Positions 25,309 through 33,456 of a DNA stretch of 64,000 nt are shown here, in pieces. A program made the translations under genes and the position numbers. The notes under the pieces are model-generated. The model had not been told where the DNA came from. It saw only the letters and a program-made list of their open reading frames with translations, and did not search any database. The stretch is from Vibrio pomeroyi (lineage in GTDB: Bacteria; Pseudomonadota; Gammaproteobacteria; Enterobacterales; Vibrionaceae). Position 1 is the first letter of the stretch, and every line of letters begins with the position of its first letter. The stretch is from positions 1,054,001 through 1,118,000 of the forward strand of contig CP090855.1 in NCBI GenBank assembly GCA_041879425.1. Reading direction: 5' to 3'.

Positions 25309-26523
25309 TTAAGCAGCACTGTTTAGTTGAAAATTACCGGTCAGCGCGTTGTAGAACTCGCTGTTATCCAAGATCCCAACCAATTGATTGTCTTCAACCA
25401 GCAAAATCGGATGGTTACTGATCTGCTTGAGCTTGATCGCATCACGCATACCAATTTCAGGACTTACCACTACGACACTCGACGCGTTGATAGCCGTTAA
25501 GTCGTCAGACTCACTCCACTCAACAAGTGCCAACGTCGGTTCACCTTTTACCGATAAAGCACCTTCACTCTGTTCAATCCAGAGATCTTTAGAATCGCAG
25601 ATCTTCCAGCTTTCATTCTCTTGAGTCAGTGAATCAAGAGGCTGCATCAAAGAACGCCCTTTAAGTACATTCAACGGGTTGGTGTGAGCAACAAAGTCCT
25701 TCACATATTCCGTTTTCGGCGTCAGTACGATCTCTTCCGGCTTACCGTGTTGGATCAGTTTGCCAGACTCCATGATCGCGATGTTGTTACCAATCTTCAG
25801 CGCTTCATCAAGATCGTGGCTCACGAACAGAATCGTTTTGTTAAGTTTGCTTTGCAGTGTAATCAGTTCATCTTGAAGCTGAGCACGAATCAATGGGTCA
25901 AGCGCCGAGAACGGTTCATCCATCAATAGAATGTCAGTGTCCATGGCAAAGGCACGCGCTAAACCGACACGTTGCTGCATGCCGCCAGACAGCTCATGCG
26001 GGAATTTCGTTTCCCATTCAGCTAGACCAACCATTTCAAGCTGTTCACGCGCCTTAGCACGACGAACATCTTTGACGACACCTTGCATTTCAAGGCCAAA
26101 CGCCACGTTATCTAACACGGTTAACCAAGGCATTAAGGCGAATTTTTGAAACACCATAGAAACGCGGTGAGTACGTAAATGACGCAGTGTTGCTTCGTCG
26201 CACTGTTCGCCTAAATCAACCAGCTTATCGCCGTCTTTGATTGCCAATGAACCACGGCTGATCTCATTCAAACCATTTACGGCACGAAGCAACGAAGATT
26301 TACCCGAGCCCGATAAGCCCATCAACACACAGATCTCGCCTTCTTCAACCGTTAGAGAGACATCATCTACGCCCACGACTTGGCCTGTTTCATCAATGAT
26401 CTCTTGGCGAGTTTTCCCTTGGTTGAGTAGCTCGAGCGCTTGCTTCGACTTATCACCAAAAACAACATCAAGGTTTTTAATGGTAATCGCGTCCATTCTC
26501 TTTTTTTCCTGAGAGCTAGACAT
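25309..26523 (-). CDS. proV: Choline/betaine ABC transporter ATP-binding subunit
   Basis: A 404-residue ATPase of the ProV/ChoV type. It has Walker A GLSGSGKS, signature LSGGMQQR, Walker B DILLMDEPFSALD and, at the C-terminus, a regulatory region with one or two CBS-like motifs (about 300-400). It powers osmoprotectant import. The start has GGAGG inside the end of proW; the two genes are 2 bp apart. It is the last gene of betIBA-proXWV. Confidence 0.95.
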   Translation of the reverse strand: MSSSQEKKRMDAITIKNLDVVFGDKSKQALELLNQGKTRQEIIDETGQVVGVDDVSLTVEEGEICVLMGLSGSGKSSLLRAVNGLNEISRGSLAIKDGDKLVDLGEQCDEATLRHLRTHRVSMVFQKFALMPWLTVLDNVAFGLEMQGVVKDVRRAKAREQLEMVGLAEWETKFPHELSGGMQQRVGLARAFAMDTDILLMDEPFSALDPLIRAQLQDELITLQSKLNKTILFVSHDLDEALKIGNNIAIMESGKLIQHGKPEEIVLTPKTEYVKDFVAHTNPLNVLKGRSLMQPLDSLTQENESWKICDSKDLWIEQSEGALSVKGEPTLALVEWSESDDLTAINASSVVVVSPEIGMRDAIKLKQISNHPILLVEDNQLVGILDNSEFYNALTGNFQLNSAA

Positions 26524-26525
26524 GA

Positions 26526-27368
26526 TTAAGCCTCCTTCTGATTAGGTGTTTTGCACAAGCGATCAAGAATGATAGCGACCAATACAATCGCCAGCCCGGC
26601 TTCAAAACCTTGTGAGATGTTCACTGTGTTCAATGCACGAACAACAGGTTTACCAAGCCCGTCAGCACCGACAAGAGCGGCGATAACCACCATCGAAAGC
26701 GACAACATGATGCACTGAGTAACACCTGCCATAATGCTTGGCAGAGCCGCAGGTAATTCCACTTTGAGTAGCAGCTTCATACGGCTAGCACCAAAGGCTT
26801 TACCTGCTTCAATCAACTCTTCAGGTACTTTGGTCACGCCCAAGTACGTCAAGCGTATTGGCGCGGCGATAGCAAAAATAATGGTCGAGATTAAGCCCGG
26901 AACGATGCCTAAGCCGAATAGAACCAAGGTCGGGATAAGGTAGACAAACGTTGGTACCGTCTGCATTAAATCGAGGATTGGGCGCAGTAAGGTATACAGC
27001 CAAGGGCGGTGCGCAGCCATGATGCCAACCGGTACGCCAATTAATACGGAAATCGTTGTCGCCGCAAAGACGAGAACAAAGGTTTCCAGCATTTCTTGCC
27101 AGTAGCCAAGGTTGAGGATGGTCAGTAGCGCCGCGACAACGAAGATCACCAACGACAATTTACGGTGTAAATACCAAGCAATCGCAGCGGTAATCACGAT
27201 AGGGAGCGCAGGCGGCATCCATTTAAATACATCGACTAAAAACAGAATAACGGTTTCTAAAAAGATAGAAATAGCGTCAAAAAAGCCTGCTGCGTTGATT
27301 GTTAACCAATCAACACCAGCTTCCATCCATTGTCCGACAGGGATTTTGTTTTCCGTAATAAAATTCAC
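26526..27368 (-). CDS. proW: Choline/betaine ABC transporter permease
   Basis: A 280-residue permease with six or seven membrane segments. The cytoplasmic EAA loop is EAGKAFGASRMKLLLKVELP near residue 182. It starts with GTG, preceded by AAGG seven bases away. Upstream, a long hairpin separates it from proX. The partner binding protein is of the choline type. Confidence 0.94.
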   Translation of the reverse strand: MNFITENKIPVGQWMEAGVDWLTINAAGFFDAISIFLETVILFLVDVFKWMPPALPIVITAAIAWYLHRKLSLVIFVVAALLTILNLGYWQEMLETFVLVFAATTISVLIGVPVGIMAAHRPWLYTLLRPILDLMQTVPTFVYLIPTLVLFGLGIVPGLISTIIFAIAAPIRLTYLGVTKVPEELIEAGKAFGASRMKLLLKVELPAALPSIMAGVTQCIMLSLSMVVIAALVGADGLGKPVVRALNTVNISQGFEAGLAIVLVAIILDRLCKTPNQKEA

Positions 27369-27387
27369 AATATTGCCTTTTATTATG

Positions 27388-27429
27388 GGTGGGCTACTTC
27401 AAACCAATCGATAAATTGGTCAGCCCACC
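27388..27429 (-). other. Intercistronic hairpin between proX and proW
   Basis: GGTGGGCT and AGCCCACC pair, enclosing ACCAAT/ATTGGT as a second stem. No T run follows on the minus strand, so it is probably an mRNA-stabilising or processing hairpin giving more proX than proWV. Confidence 0.65.
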
Positions 27430-27463
27430 TTTATTATTTATGTAGCTGTTGAGATAAGTAGAA

Positions 27464-28435
27464 CTAAGCTTTAACTTGTTTTAGGTATTCAGTAACCGCT
27501 TGAGTCGCTGATTCACCTTTATGCGTTTTTACGTTGTCTAACCAAGCTTCCACTTGTTGTGGATTGCTGTTCAACCATTGTTGCGCCGCTTTTTCAGGCT
27601 TCACATTCTGGTTCAGAATCTCTTCCATCAACTGGTTTTCCATCTCTAGAGTGAACTCTAGGTTCTGTAGAAGCTGACCGACGTTTGAACACTCAGACAG
27701 GTAGTTTGAACGAACATTGGTGTAAACATTTGCGCCACCGTAGTTCGGACCGAAGAAGTCGTCACCACCAGATAGGTATTCCATCTCAACGTTGCTGTTC
27801 ATTGGGTGTGGTGCCCAGCCAAGGTAAACAATCCATTGGCTACGACGTGCTGCGCGTGATACTTGCGACACCATGCCTGCTTCGCTTGATTCAACTAGGC
27901 TGAAATCTTTTAGACCGAAAGCGTCAGAGTCGATCATCGATTGGATTAGGCGGTTGCCATCGTTACCAGGCTCAATGCCGTAGATACGGTCTTTAAATTT
28001 GTCAGCATGCTTTGCTAGGTCTGCGAAGCTTTTCACACCGGCGTCGTACACGTACTTGGGTACAGCGAGCGTGTATTTCGCACCTTCAAGGTTGGCACGA
28101 ACAGTTTCAACGGTGCCCGCTTCACGATATTTAGCAATATCGCCTTCCATAGTTGGCATCCAGTTACCTAGGAATACATCAATGTCGCCATTGGCCATAG
28201 AAGAGTAAGTTACGGGTACTGAAAGCAGGTCTGTTTTGGTTTTGTAGCCAAGACCTTTCAGTAGCTCAGAAGTGACTGCCGTCGTTGCGGTGATGTCTGT
28301 CCAACCGACATCAGCAAAGCGAACGTTTTCACATTGCTGTGGCTCAACAGAAGCGTTAGCCGCAAATGCAAATGAACTGATAGCGAGTGTTGTTAACGTT
28401 TTTGTCGCCACGTTCTGAATATTTAGAGTCGTCAT
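27464..28435 (-). CDS. proX: Choline-binding periplasmic protein (ChoX-like)
   Basis: A 323-residue type-II binding protein with signal peptide (about 1-28). The mature part follows the ChoX pattern closely: VRFADVGWTDITATTA, LLSVPVTYSSM, VFLGNWMPTMEGDI, AKYTLAVP and YGIEPGNDGNRLI. Trp and Tyr residues in these stretches form the aromatic box that holds the trimethylammonium group. It thus most likely binds choline, fitting an operon that oxidises choline to betaine. AAGGA precedes the ATG. Confidence 0.94.
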   Translation of the reverse strand: MTTLNIQNVATKTLTTLAISSFAFAANASVEPQQCENVRFADVGWTDITATTAVTSELLKGLGYKTKTDLLSVPVTYSSMANGDIDVFLGNWMPTMEGDIAKYREAGTVETVRANLEGAKYTLAVPKYVYDAGVKSFADLAKHADKFKDRIYGIEPGNDGNRLIQSMIDSDAFGLKDFSLVESSEAGMVSQVSRAARRSQWIVYLGWAPHPMNSNVEMEYLSGGDDFFGPNYGGANVYTNVRSNYLSECSNVGQLLQNLEFTLEMENQLMEEILNQNVKPEKAAQQWLNSNPQQVEAWLDNVKTHKGESATQAVTEYLKQVKA

Positions 28436-28555
28436 AATGGTTCCTTTTGATCTTTCCTTTTTCTGCTCTATCTCAAACGGATAGCGGCAGTTCTGCTGAC
28501 TTTTGACTTATGATTGGTGTTACTATTTTTGTTATTTTTAAGCAGTAACAGAGGC

Positions 28556-30268
28556 TTAAGCTTCTCTTACTGGCTTATTGATTCTTTGCTTTTCTTCCCA
28601 TTCCGGCGCAATCCACACTGGAACGTCTTGTTCTTTAAGCATCGGTTTACCCAAAATCAGATCAGATGCGCGTTCAGCAACCATGATGGTTGGCGCGTTC
28701 AAGTTTCCGTTGGGAATGGTAGGGAAAACAGACGAGTCGACGACACGCAGATTATCAATGCCACGAACACGACACTCTTCATCAAGCACCGCCATTGGGT
28801 CGTCATCTGAACCCATTTTACAGCCACAAGAAGGGTGATAAGCACTTTCAACGTTCTGCTTAACCCATTCATCAATCGCTTCATCGGAAGTTATGTCCAG
28901 GCCCGGCTGAATCTCTTCACCACGGTAAAAATCCATCGCTGGTTGCGACAGAATTTCGCGAGTCAGACGAATACAATCACGCCAATCTTGGCGGTCTTGC
29001 TCGGTCGAAATGTAATTGAAAATGATCTCTGGTTTGGCATGCGGATCTGCCGAAGTGATCGCAACCGTGCCGCGACTCTCTGGCTTATTAGGTCCAACGT
29101 GTACTTGGAAACCGTGGCCATCAAAGGCCGCTTGGCCGTCGTAACGCATTGCTGCTGGTAGGAAGTGGTATTGAATATTTGGCCACTTCAATCCTTTGCG
29201 AGAACGAATAAACGCACACGATTCAAAATGATTGGTTGCACCCAAGCCTTTACGAGTCAGAATCCATTCCGCACCAATCATGCCCTTGCTCACCAAGCCA
29301 AGCTTGCTGTTAAGCGTGATAGGTTCGTTACAGTGGTATTGGAAGTACACTTCTAGGTGGTCTTGAAGGTTTTCACCTACGCCATTCAACTCGTGTTTCA
29401 GTTCAACGCCCGCTTTTTCAAGCACCGATTTCGGGCCGATACCAGATAATTGAAGCAGTTGAACCGAGCCAATAGAACCCGCAGAAGAGATCACTTCTTT
29501 GTTCGCTACCGCCACTTGGGTATTGCCTGACTTTTCAAACTCAACACCAACGGCTTTCAAGCCTGATTGGCCTGTTGAGTTTTGTGCTTCAAGCAAGAAA
29601 CGACGCGCCACGATGCCTTTTTTCAAGGTAAGGTTTGAACGCTTCAATGCACGACGTAGATAAGCGTTAGAGGTTGAGGCTCTAACACCCTTGTCTACCG
29701 TCATGTGCATGGTACCGAAGCCTTCTTGCTGGTAGCCGTTGTAATCTTGTGTTTCTGGGTAACCGGCATCTTTACCTGCATCGATGAACGCTTGGTAAAG
29801 CGGGTTGAGCTCCATATCGTTACCGTTGCAAGTGCCGACTGGGCCACTGTCGCCACGATATTCGTCACCACCTTTATTCCATGATTCAGCGCGGCGGAAG
29901 TAAGGCAAGCAAGCTTGGTAATTCCAACCGGCTGCGCCCTCTTCTTCCCATTGGTCAAAGTCACAAGCGTGGCCACGAACGTAAACCATACCGTTGATCG
30001 ATGAGCTGCCACCCAACACCTTGCCGCGTGGACAATGCAGTTCACGCCCGTCAAGGCCCGGTTCTTTCTCTGTTTCAAATTGCCAAGCGTACTTTTCAGT
30101 ATTCATTGGGTAAGAAAGCGCGGTCGGCATCTGGATAAAAATGCTCTTATCCGTACCACCAGCTTCCAGTAATAAAACGCTATGTTCACCGCTTTCCGTT
30201 AGCCTATCCGCTAACACACAGCCGGCCGAACCCGCGCCGACGATAATATAATCGTAGCGTTGCTCCAT
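28556..30268 (-). CDS. betA: Choline dehydrogenase
   Basis: A 570-residue FAD-dependent GMC oxidoreductase that oxidises choline to betaine aldehyde at the membrane. FAD loop IIVGAGSAGCVLADRL begins near residue 8. GMC signatures CPRGKVLGGSSSINGMVYVRG near 80 and SAGSIGSVQLLQLSGIG near 262 follow. The catalytic His lies in ESAYHPSCGCKMG. The length is as usual. It is third in betIBA-proXWV, 72 bp after betB with a hairpin between. Confidence 0.96.
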   Translation of the reverse strand: MEQRYDYIIVGAGSAGCVLADRLTESGEHSVLLLEAGGTDKSIFIQMPTALSYPMNTEKYAWQFETEKEPGLDGRELHCPRGKVLGGSSSINGMVYVRGHACDFDQWEEEGAAGWNYQACLPYFRRAESWNKGGDEYRGDSGPVGTCNGNDMELNPLYQAFIDAGKDAGYPETQDYNGYQQEGFGTMHMTVDKGVRASTSNAYLRRALKRSNLTLKKGIVARRFLLEAQNSTGQSGLKAVGVEFEKSGNTQVAVANKEVISSAGSIGSVQLLQLSGIGPKSVLEKAGVELKHELNGVGENLQDHLEVYFQYHCNEPITLNSKLGLVSKGMIGAEWILTRKGLGATNHFESCAFIRSRKGLKWPNIQYHFLPAAMRYDGQAAFDGHGFQVHVGPNKPESRGTVAITSADPHAKPEIIFNYISTEQDRQDWRDCIRLTREILSQPAMDFYRGEEIQPGLDITSDEAIDEWVKQNVESAYHPSCGCKMGSDDDPMAVLDEECRVRGIDNLRVVDSSVFPTIPNGNLNAPTIMVAERASDLILGKPMLKEQDVPVWIAPEWEEKQRINKPVREA

Positions 30269-30296
30269 GTTATCTATTCCCTGAGATGAGTCAGTG

Positions 30297-30320
30297 GGGC
30301 TAGCTACTTTAAGCTAGCCC
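30297..30320 (-). other. Intercistronic hairpin between betB and betA
   Basis: GGGCTAGC and GCTAGCCC pair around an eight-base loop. No T run follows, so it is probably an mRNA-stability or processing element. Confidence 0.6.
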
Positions 30321-30340
30321 ATTAAATTGAGTGTTACGCG

Positions 30341-31801
30341 TTAGGCATAAGGGCTGGCGTAGTCGCCAAGTTCGATAAGAATGCTCTTAGTCTGCGTATA
30401 GTGAAGTAGAGTCTCTGGTCCATTTTCACGACCAATACCCGAAAGTTTGTAGCCACCAACAGGCATTTCTGCCGGTGAATCACCCCACGTGTTCACCCAG
30501 CAAATACCTGCCTGCATTTGATGAATAACGCGGTGAGCACGAGAGAGGTTTTGCGTGAATACGCCAGCAGCAAGTCCGTATTTAGTATCGTTAGCACGGC
30601 GAATCACATCGTCTTCGTCCGTAAACTTCATTACCGACATCACTGGGCCAAAGATCTCTTGTTGAACGTGAGGCATGTGGTCTTCGCAATCCACAAACAC
30701 GGTTGGGATAACAAAGTTGCCGTTTTCGAGGCCGTTGTCTGTCACTTGATAGCCGCCCGTCAGCAGAGTTGCACCCGACTGTTTAGCTAGCTCAATCGCT
30801 TCAAGGACTTTTGAAAGGTGTTCTTTAGAAATCAATGCACCGATCTGAGTTTCCATGTCCATTGGGTTACCAATGATCAGCTTCTCAGTGCGCGTTTTAA
30901 GTTGGTCGATGAATGCGTCGTAGATGTTTTCGTGCACATAAACACGAGTACCATTGGTACACACTTCGCCTTGGGTGTAGAAGTTCGCGACCATCGAAGC
31001 GGAGACTGCATCATCCAATTTCGCGTCATCAAACACGATCATTGGTGATTTGCCACCTAGCTCCATAGTGACCGATTTCAACGTTTTCGCACTGTCCGCC
31101 ATCACGGCTTTACCCGTACCTGTTTCACCCGTGAAAGAGACTTTAGCGATGTCTGGGTGCGCCGTTAGCATTTGACCCACACGGTAGTCACCCTGAACCA
31201 CGTTGAACACGCCATCAGGAAGACCGGCTTCGGTAAAGATCTCCGCAAGTTTGAGAGCGGTTAGCGGCGTTTCTTCTGAAGGTTTGAAAATCATCGAGTT
31301 GCCCGCAGCAAGTGCTGGAGCCGATTTCCACATCGCGATTTGGATAGGGTAGTTCCACGCGCCAATGCCAGCACAGATGCCTAGCGGCTCGCGGCGAGTG
31401 TAGAAAAATTGAGATTCGCTCAGCGGTTGTTGGTCGCCTTGTAGAGTTGGAGCAAGACCAGCAAAGTATTCAATAACATCAGCGCCAGACGCCACATCCA
31501 CTTCAATTGCTTCTTGCAACGGCTTGCCCGTATCAACAACCTCAAGGTTCGCAAGGTCATTGTTTCGAGCCCTAAGGATTTCAACGGCCTTCAAAAGTAT
31601 GCGACTACGCTCTACCGCTGTCATTGCTGACCATACCGCAAAGCCACGCTTCGCTGATTCAATAGCACTATCCACATCCGCTGCAGAGGCTTGCCCTAGC
31701 GTGGCGATAGGTTCGCCGTTTGCTGGGTTGATGCTATCAAAGGTTTCACCAGACGTAGCTTTGACCGCTACGCCATCAATGTATAACGAGTTCATTTCCA
31801 T
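30341..31801 (-). CDS. betB: Betaine-aldehyde dehydrogenase
   Basis: A 486-residue aldehyde dehydrogenase that makes glycine betaine from betaine aldehyde with NAD(P). It has IGAWNYPIQIAMWKSAPALAAGN (of which the first 10 residues are the classical cofactor stretch), FTGETGTGKAV, catalytic Glu in MELGGKSPMIVFDD and catalytic Cys in GEVCTNGTRVYV. The start could be Met1 or Met3, and neither has a strong ribosome site. Second gene of the operon after betI (105 bp). Confidence 0.96.
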   Translation of the reverse strand: MEMNSLYIDGVAVKATSGETFDSINPANGEPIATLGQASAADVDSAIESAKRGFAVWSAMTAVERSRILLKAVEILRARNNDLANLEVVDTGKPLQEAIEVDVASGADVIEYFAGLAPTLQGDQQPLSESQFFYTRREPLGICAGIGAWNYPIQIAMWKSAPALAAGNSMIFKPSEETPLTALKLAEIFTEAGLPDGVFNVVQGDYRVGQMLTAHPDIAKVSFTGETGTGKAVMADSAKTLKSVTMELGGKSPMIVFDDAKLDDAVSASMVANFYTQGEVCTNGTRVYVHENIYDAFIDQLKTRTEKLIIGNPMDMETQIGALISKEHLSKVLEAIELAKQSGATLLTGGYQVTDNGLENGNFVIPTVFVDCEDHMPHVQQEIFGPVMSVMKFTDEDDVIRRANDTKYGLAAGVFTQNLSRAHRVIHQMQAGICWVNTWGDSPAEMPVGGYKLSGIGRENGPETLLHYTQTKSILIELGDYASPYA

Positions 31802-31906
31802 TTGAGATTCTGACTTAATTATTGTTATTAGACTCTACTGGTCTAGTTTAAATGTTGGGTGTAAGTATTGGTCGTTCTTGTGCTGTTCTAATTCTAATAC
31901 TGCGTT

Positions 31907-32509
31907 CTATTTGATACTGCACGAGTAGAACGTCAGTTGTTTATCAAGGTAATCGTTGATGATGGCGCGCGCCCTCTGAGCATCGATACCATCTGGGTTT
32001 AACGTGCCTCTCAGCCATAAACCATCAATCAGAGACGCGATTCCGTGAGCAACGAGATCTGCCGGTTCATGACTCAAAATACCTTTCAATTCAAGGCGTA
32101 AATGCGAGAGCAAACGTCTTTCATTCACGCGCTGGAGTCTTTTTAGCTTTTGGTCATGCATCGAATACGACCAAAATGCCAACCACGTCTTAGCCACCTT
32201 ATTTTCTGCTTGGTAACCTTCAAAGTTACCGTCGATGATGGCATTAATCCTCTGCTGGTGAGCGTCAGCAGGGAGTGCTTTGAGCGCGGTGGTAATGGTA
32301 TTGGACAGTTGGCGAAGGATTTCGCGCATGGTCTCTTCGAGCAGGCCATGCTTGCCACCAAAATAGTGATTAATGATGCCGGTAGAGACTCCCGCTTCTT
32401 TGCTGATCAACGCAATACTCGCGGCATGCAAACCGACTCGATCAATCACCGTCATGGTCGCTTGAACAAGCTGTGGTTTACGTATGTCAGGCATCCCAAC
32501 CTTCGGCAT
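31907..32509 (-). CDS. betI: BetI, choline-responsive TetR repressor
   Basis: A 200-residue TetR-type regulator starting MPKVGMPDIRKPQLVQATM, the typical BetI start. The helix-turn-helix spans about 25-60 (SIALISKEAGVSTGIINHYFGGK). LIDGLWLRGTLNPDGID near residue 163 is also a family signature. It represses betIBA until choline is present. It heads betIBA-proXWV. A palindromic BetI box lies 22 bp upstream. Confidence 0.96.
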   Translation of the reverse strand: MPKVGMPDIRKPQLVQATMTVIDRVGLHAASIALISKEAGVSTGIINHYFGGKHGLLEETMREILRQLSNTITTALKALPADAHQQRINAIIDGNFEGYQAENKVAKTWLAFWSYSMHDQKLKRLQRVNERRLLSHLRLELKGILSHEPADLVAHGIASLIDGLWLRGTLNPDGIDAQRARAIINDYLDKQLTFYSCSIK

Positions 32510-32530
32510 TTCTTAGTCCTTTTATTTTTT

Positions 32531-32545
32531 ATTGAACGTTCAGTT
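32531..32545. promoter_or_regulatory. BetI operator
   Basis: ATTGAACGTTCAGTT contains the 10-bp palindrome TGAACGTTCA, agreeing with the known BetI box (ATTGAACGTTCAAT). It lies just upstream of betI. Confidence 0.8.
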
Positions 32546-32863
32546 AAATATAAAATGACAGAAATTTAGTTAGGGTTCAAACGATTATTTAAAACAAACT
32601 CGTAACAATACAGCATTCAAAACCCAACAAGACGATTAAAAACAATCAGTTAAACATCATTTAGGGCACTAATGAAATCAATTAAAGATTTGAGGTGTGA
32701 TAGTTAATGGTCAAATGTTTTCGCTCAACAAGAACGAAATTTAACCACTTATCTTCTGGATCGAAATGGGTGATATGCAAAGAATAAGCATCGTTATTTG
32801 TGGTTAAGAAGGGAGAATCGATGGCGAGATTGATCGAGAGCAGGAATGAAAATCAGATACGAC

Positions 32864-32899
32864 GAGAGCACCTTTATCAAATTAGGTGCTCTCATTTTT
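32864..32899 (+). terminator. Plus-strand terminator hairpin with no matching gene
   Basis: GAGAGCACCT and AGGTGCTCTC form a perfect 10-bp stem, with ATTTTTATC on the plus side only. No plus-strand gene lies upstream of it, since betI is on the minus strand. It may end a small RNA, or serve the minus-strand lipoprotein operon weakly. Confidence 0.6.
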
Positions 32900-32937
32900 A
32901 TCACTAATATCGAGGCAACAAAGCGTGGTTAGTTCAA

Positions 32938-33447
32938 CTAAAATGCCAAGTGGTAACTATTACTCGATTGATCCAGTGAGATCACCCAACTTTGCTCTTG
33001 CTCACTGCTGCTCATCGGCACCCAACGAGCGTAAATTTGCTCCCAGTTCCCATTCACCTCTAATTCCACAACATCGATTTGAGTGGGGTACACCGTGGTG
33101 ATTCTCGACAAAGGGTCAGCGACAACATCACCGTTACTCATGACAAATGCTGACTCAGAGTACAAATGAAGAGCCCCTGCCGTCGTTCTCGTGTAGTCCA
33201 TCGACAAACTGATCTTCTCACCGATATCAAATGAGAAACCAACAGGCGCCACAATCTCAGACGTACTGATCGCGGCAGGTTGGACTGCAGACGCAGGCAA
33301 TTGAGCTGGCGTTGGAGACGGTGTCGCAGCTGGAGTCTGCGCAGGTGATGGACTCGTATTACCACCGCCTCCTCCTCCACCGCCGCCACAAGCGCTGATT
33401 ACGAGTGAGAAGGATGTCATGGTGATTAATTTGCTTATCTTATTCAT
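32938..33447 (-). CDS. Lipoprotein with poly-Gly and Pro/Thr-rich linker
   Basis: A 169-residue lipoprotein. The signal peptide ends in the lipobox SAC (Cys20), followed directly by nine glycines and a 35-residue Pro/Thr/Ala/Ser linker, then a C-terminal domain (about 65-169) of beta type with several Trp and Tyr. AGGAG precedes the ATG. It follows the LruC-domain gene by 9 bp, so the two secreted products probably work together at the cell surface. No family was recognised. Confidence 0.75.
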   Translation of the reverse strand: MNKISKLITMTSFSLVISACGGGGGGGGGNTSPSPAQTPAATPSPTPAQLPASAVQPAAISTSEIVAPVGFSFDIGEKISLSMDYTRTTAGALHLYSESAFVMSNGDVVADPLSRITTVYPTQIDVVELEVNGNWEQIYARWVPMSSSEQEQSWVISLDQSSNSYHLAF

Positions 33448-33456
33448 GGTGCTCTC

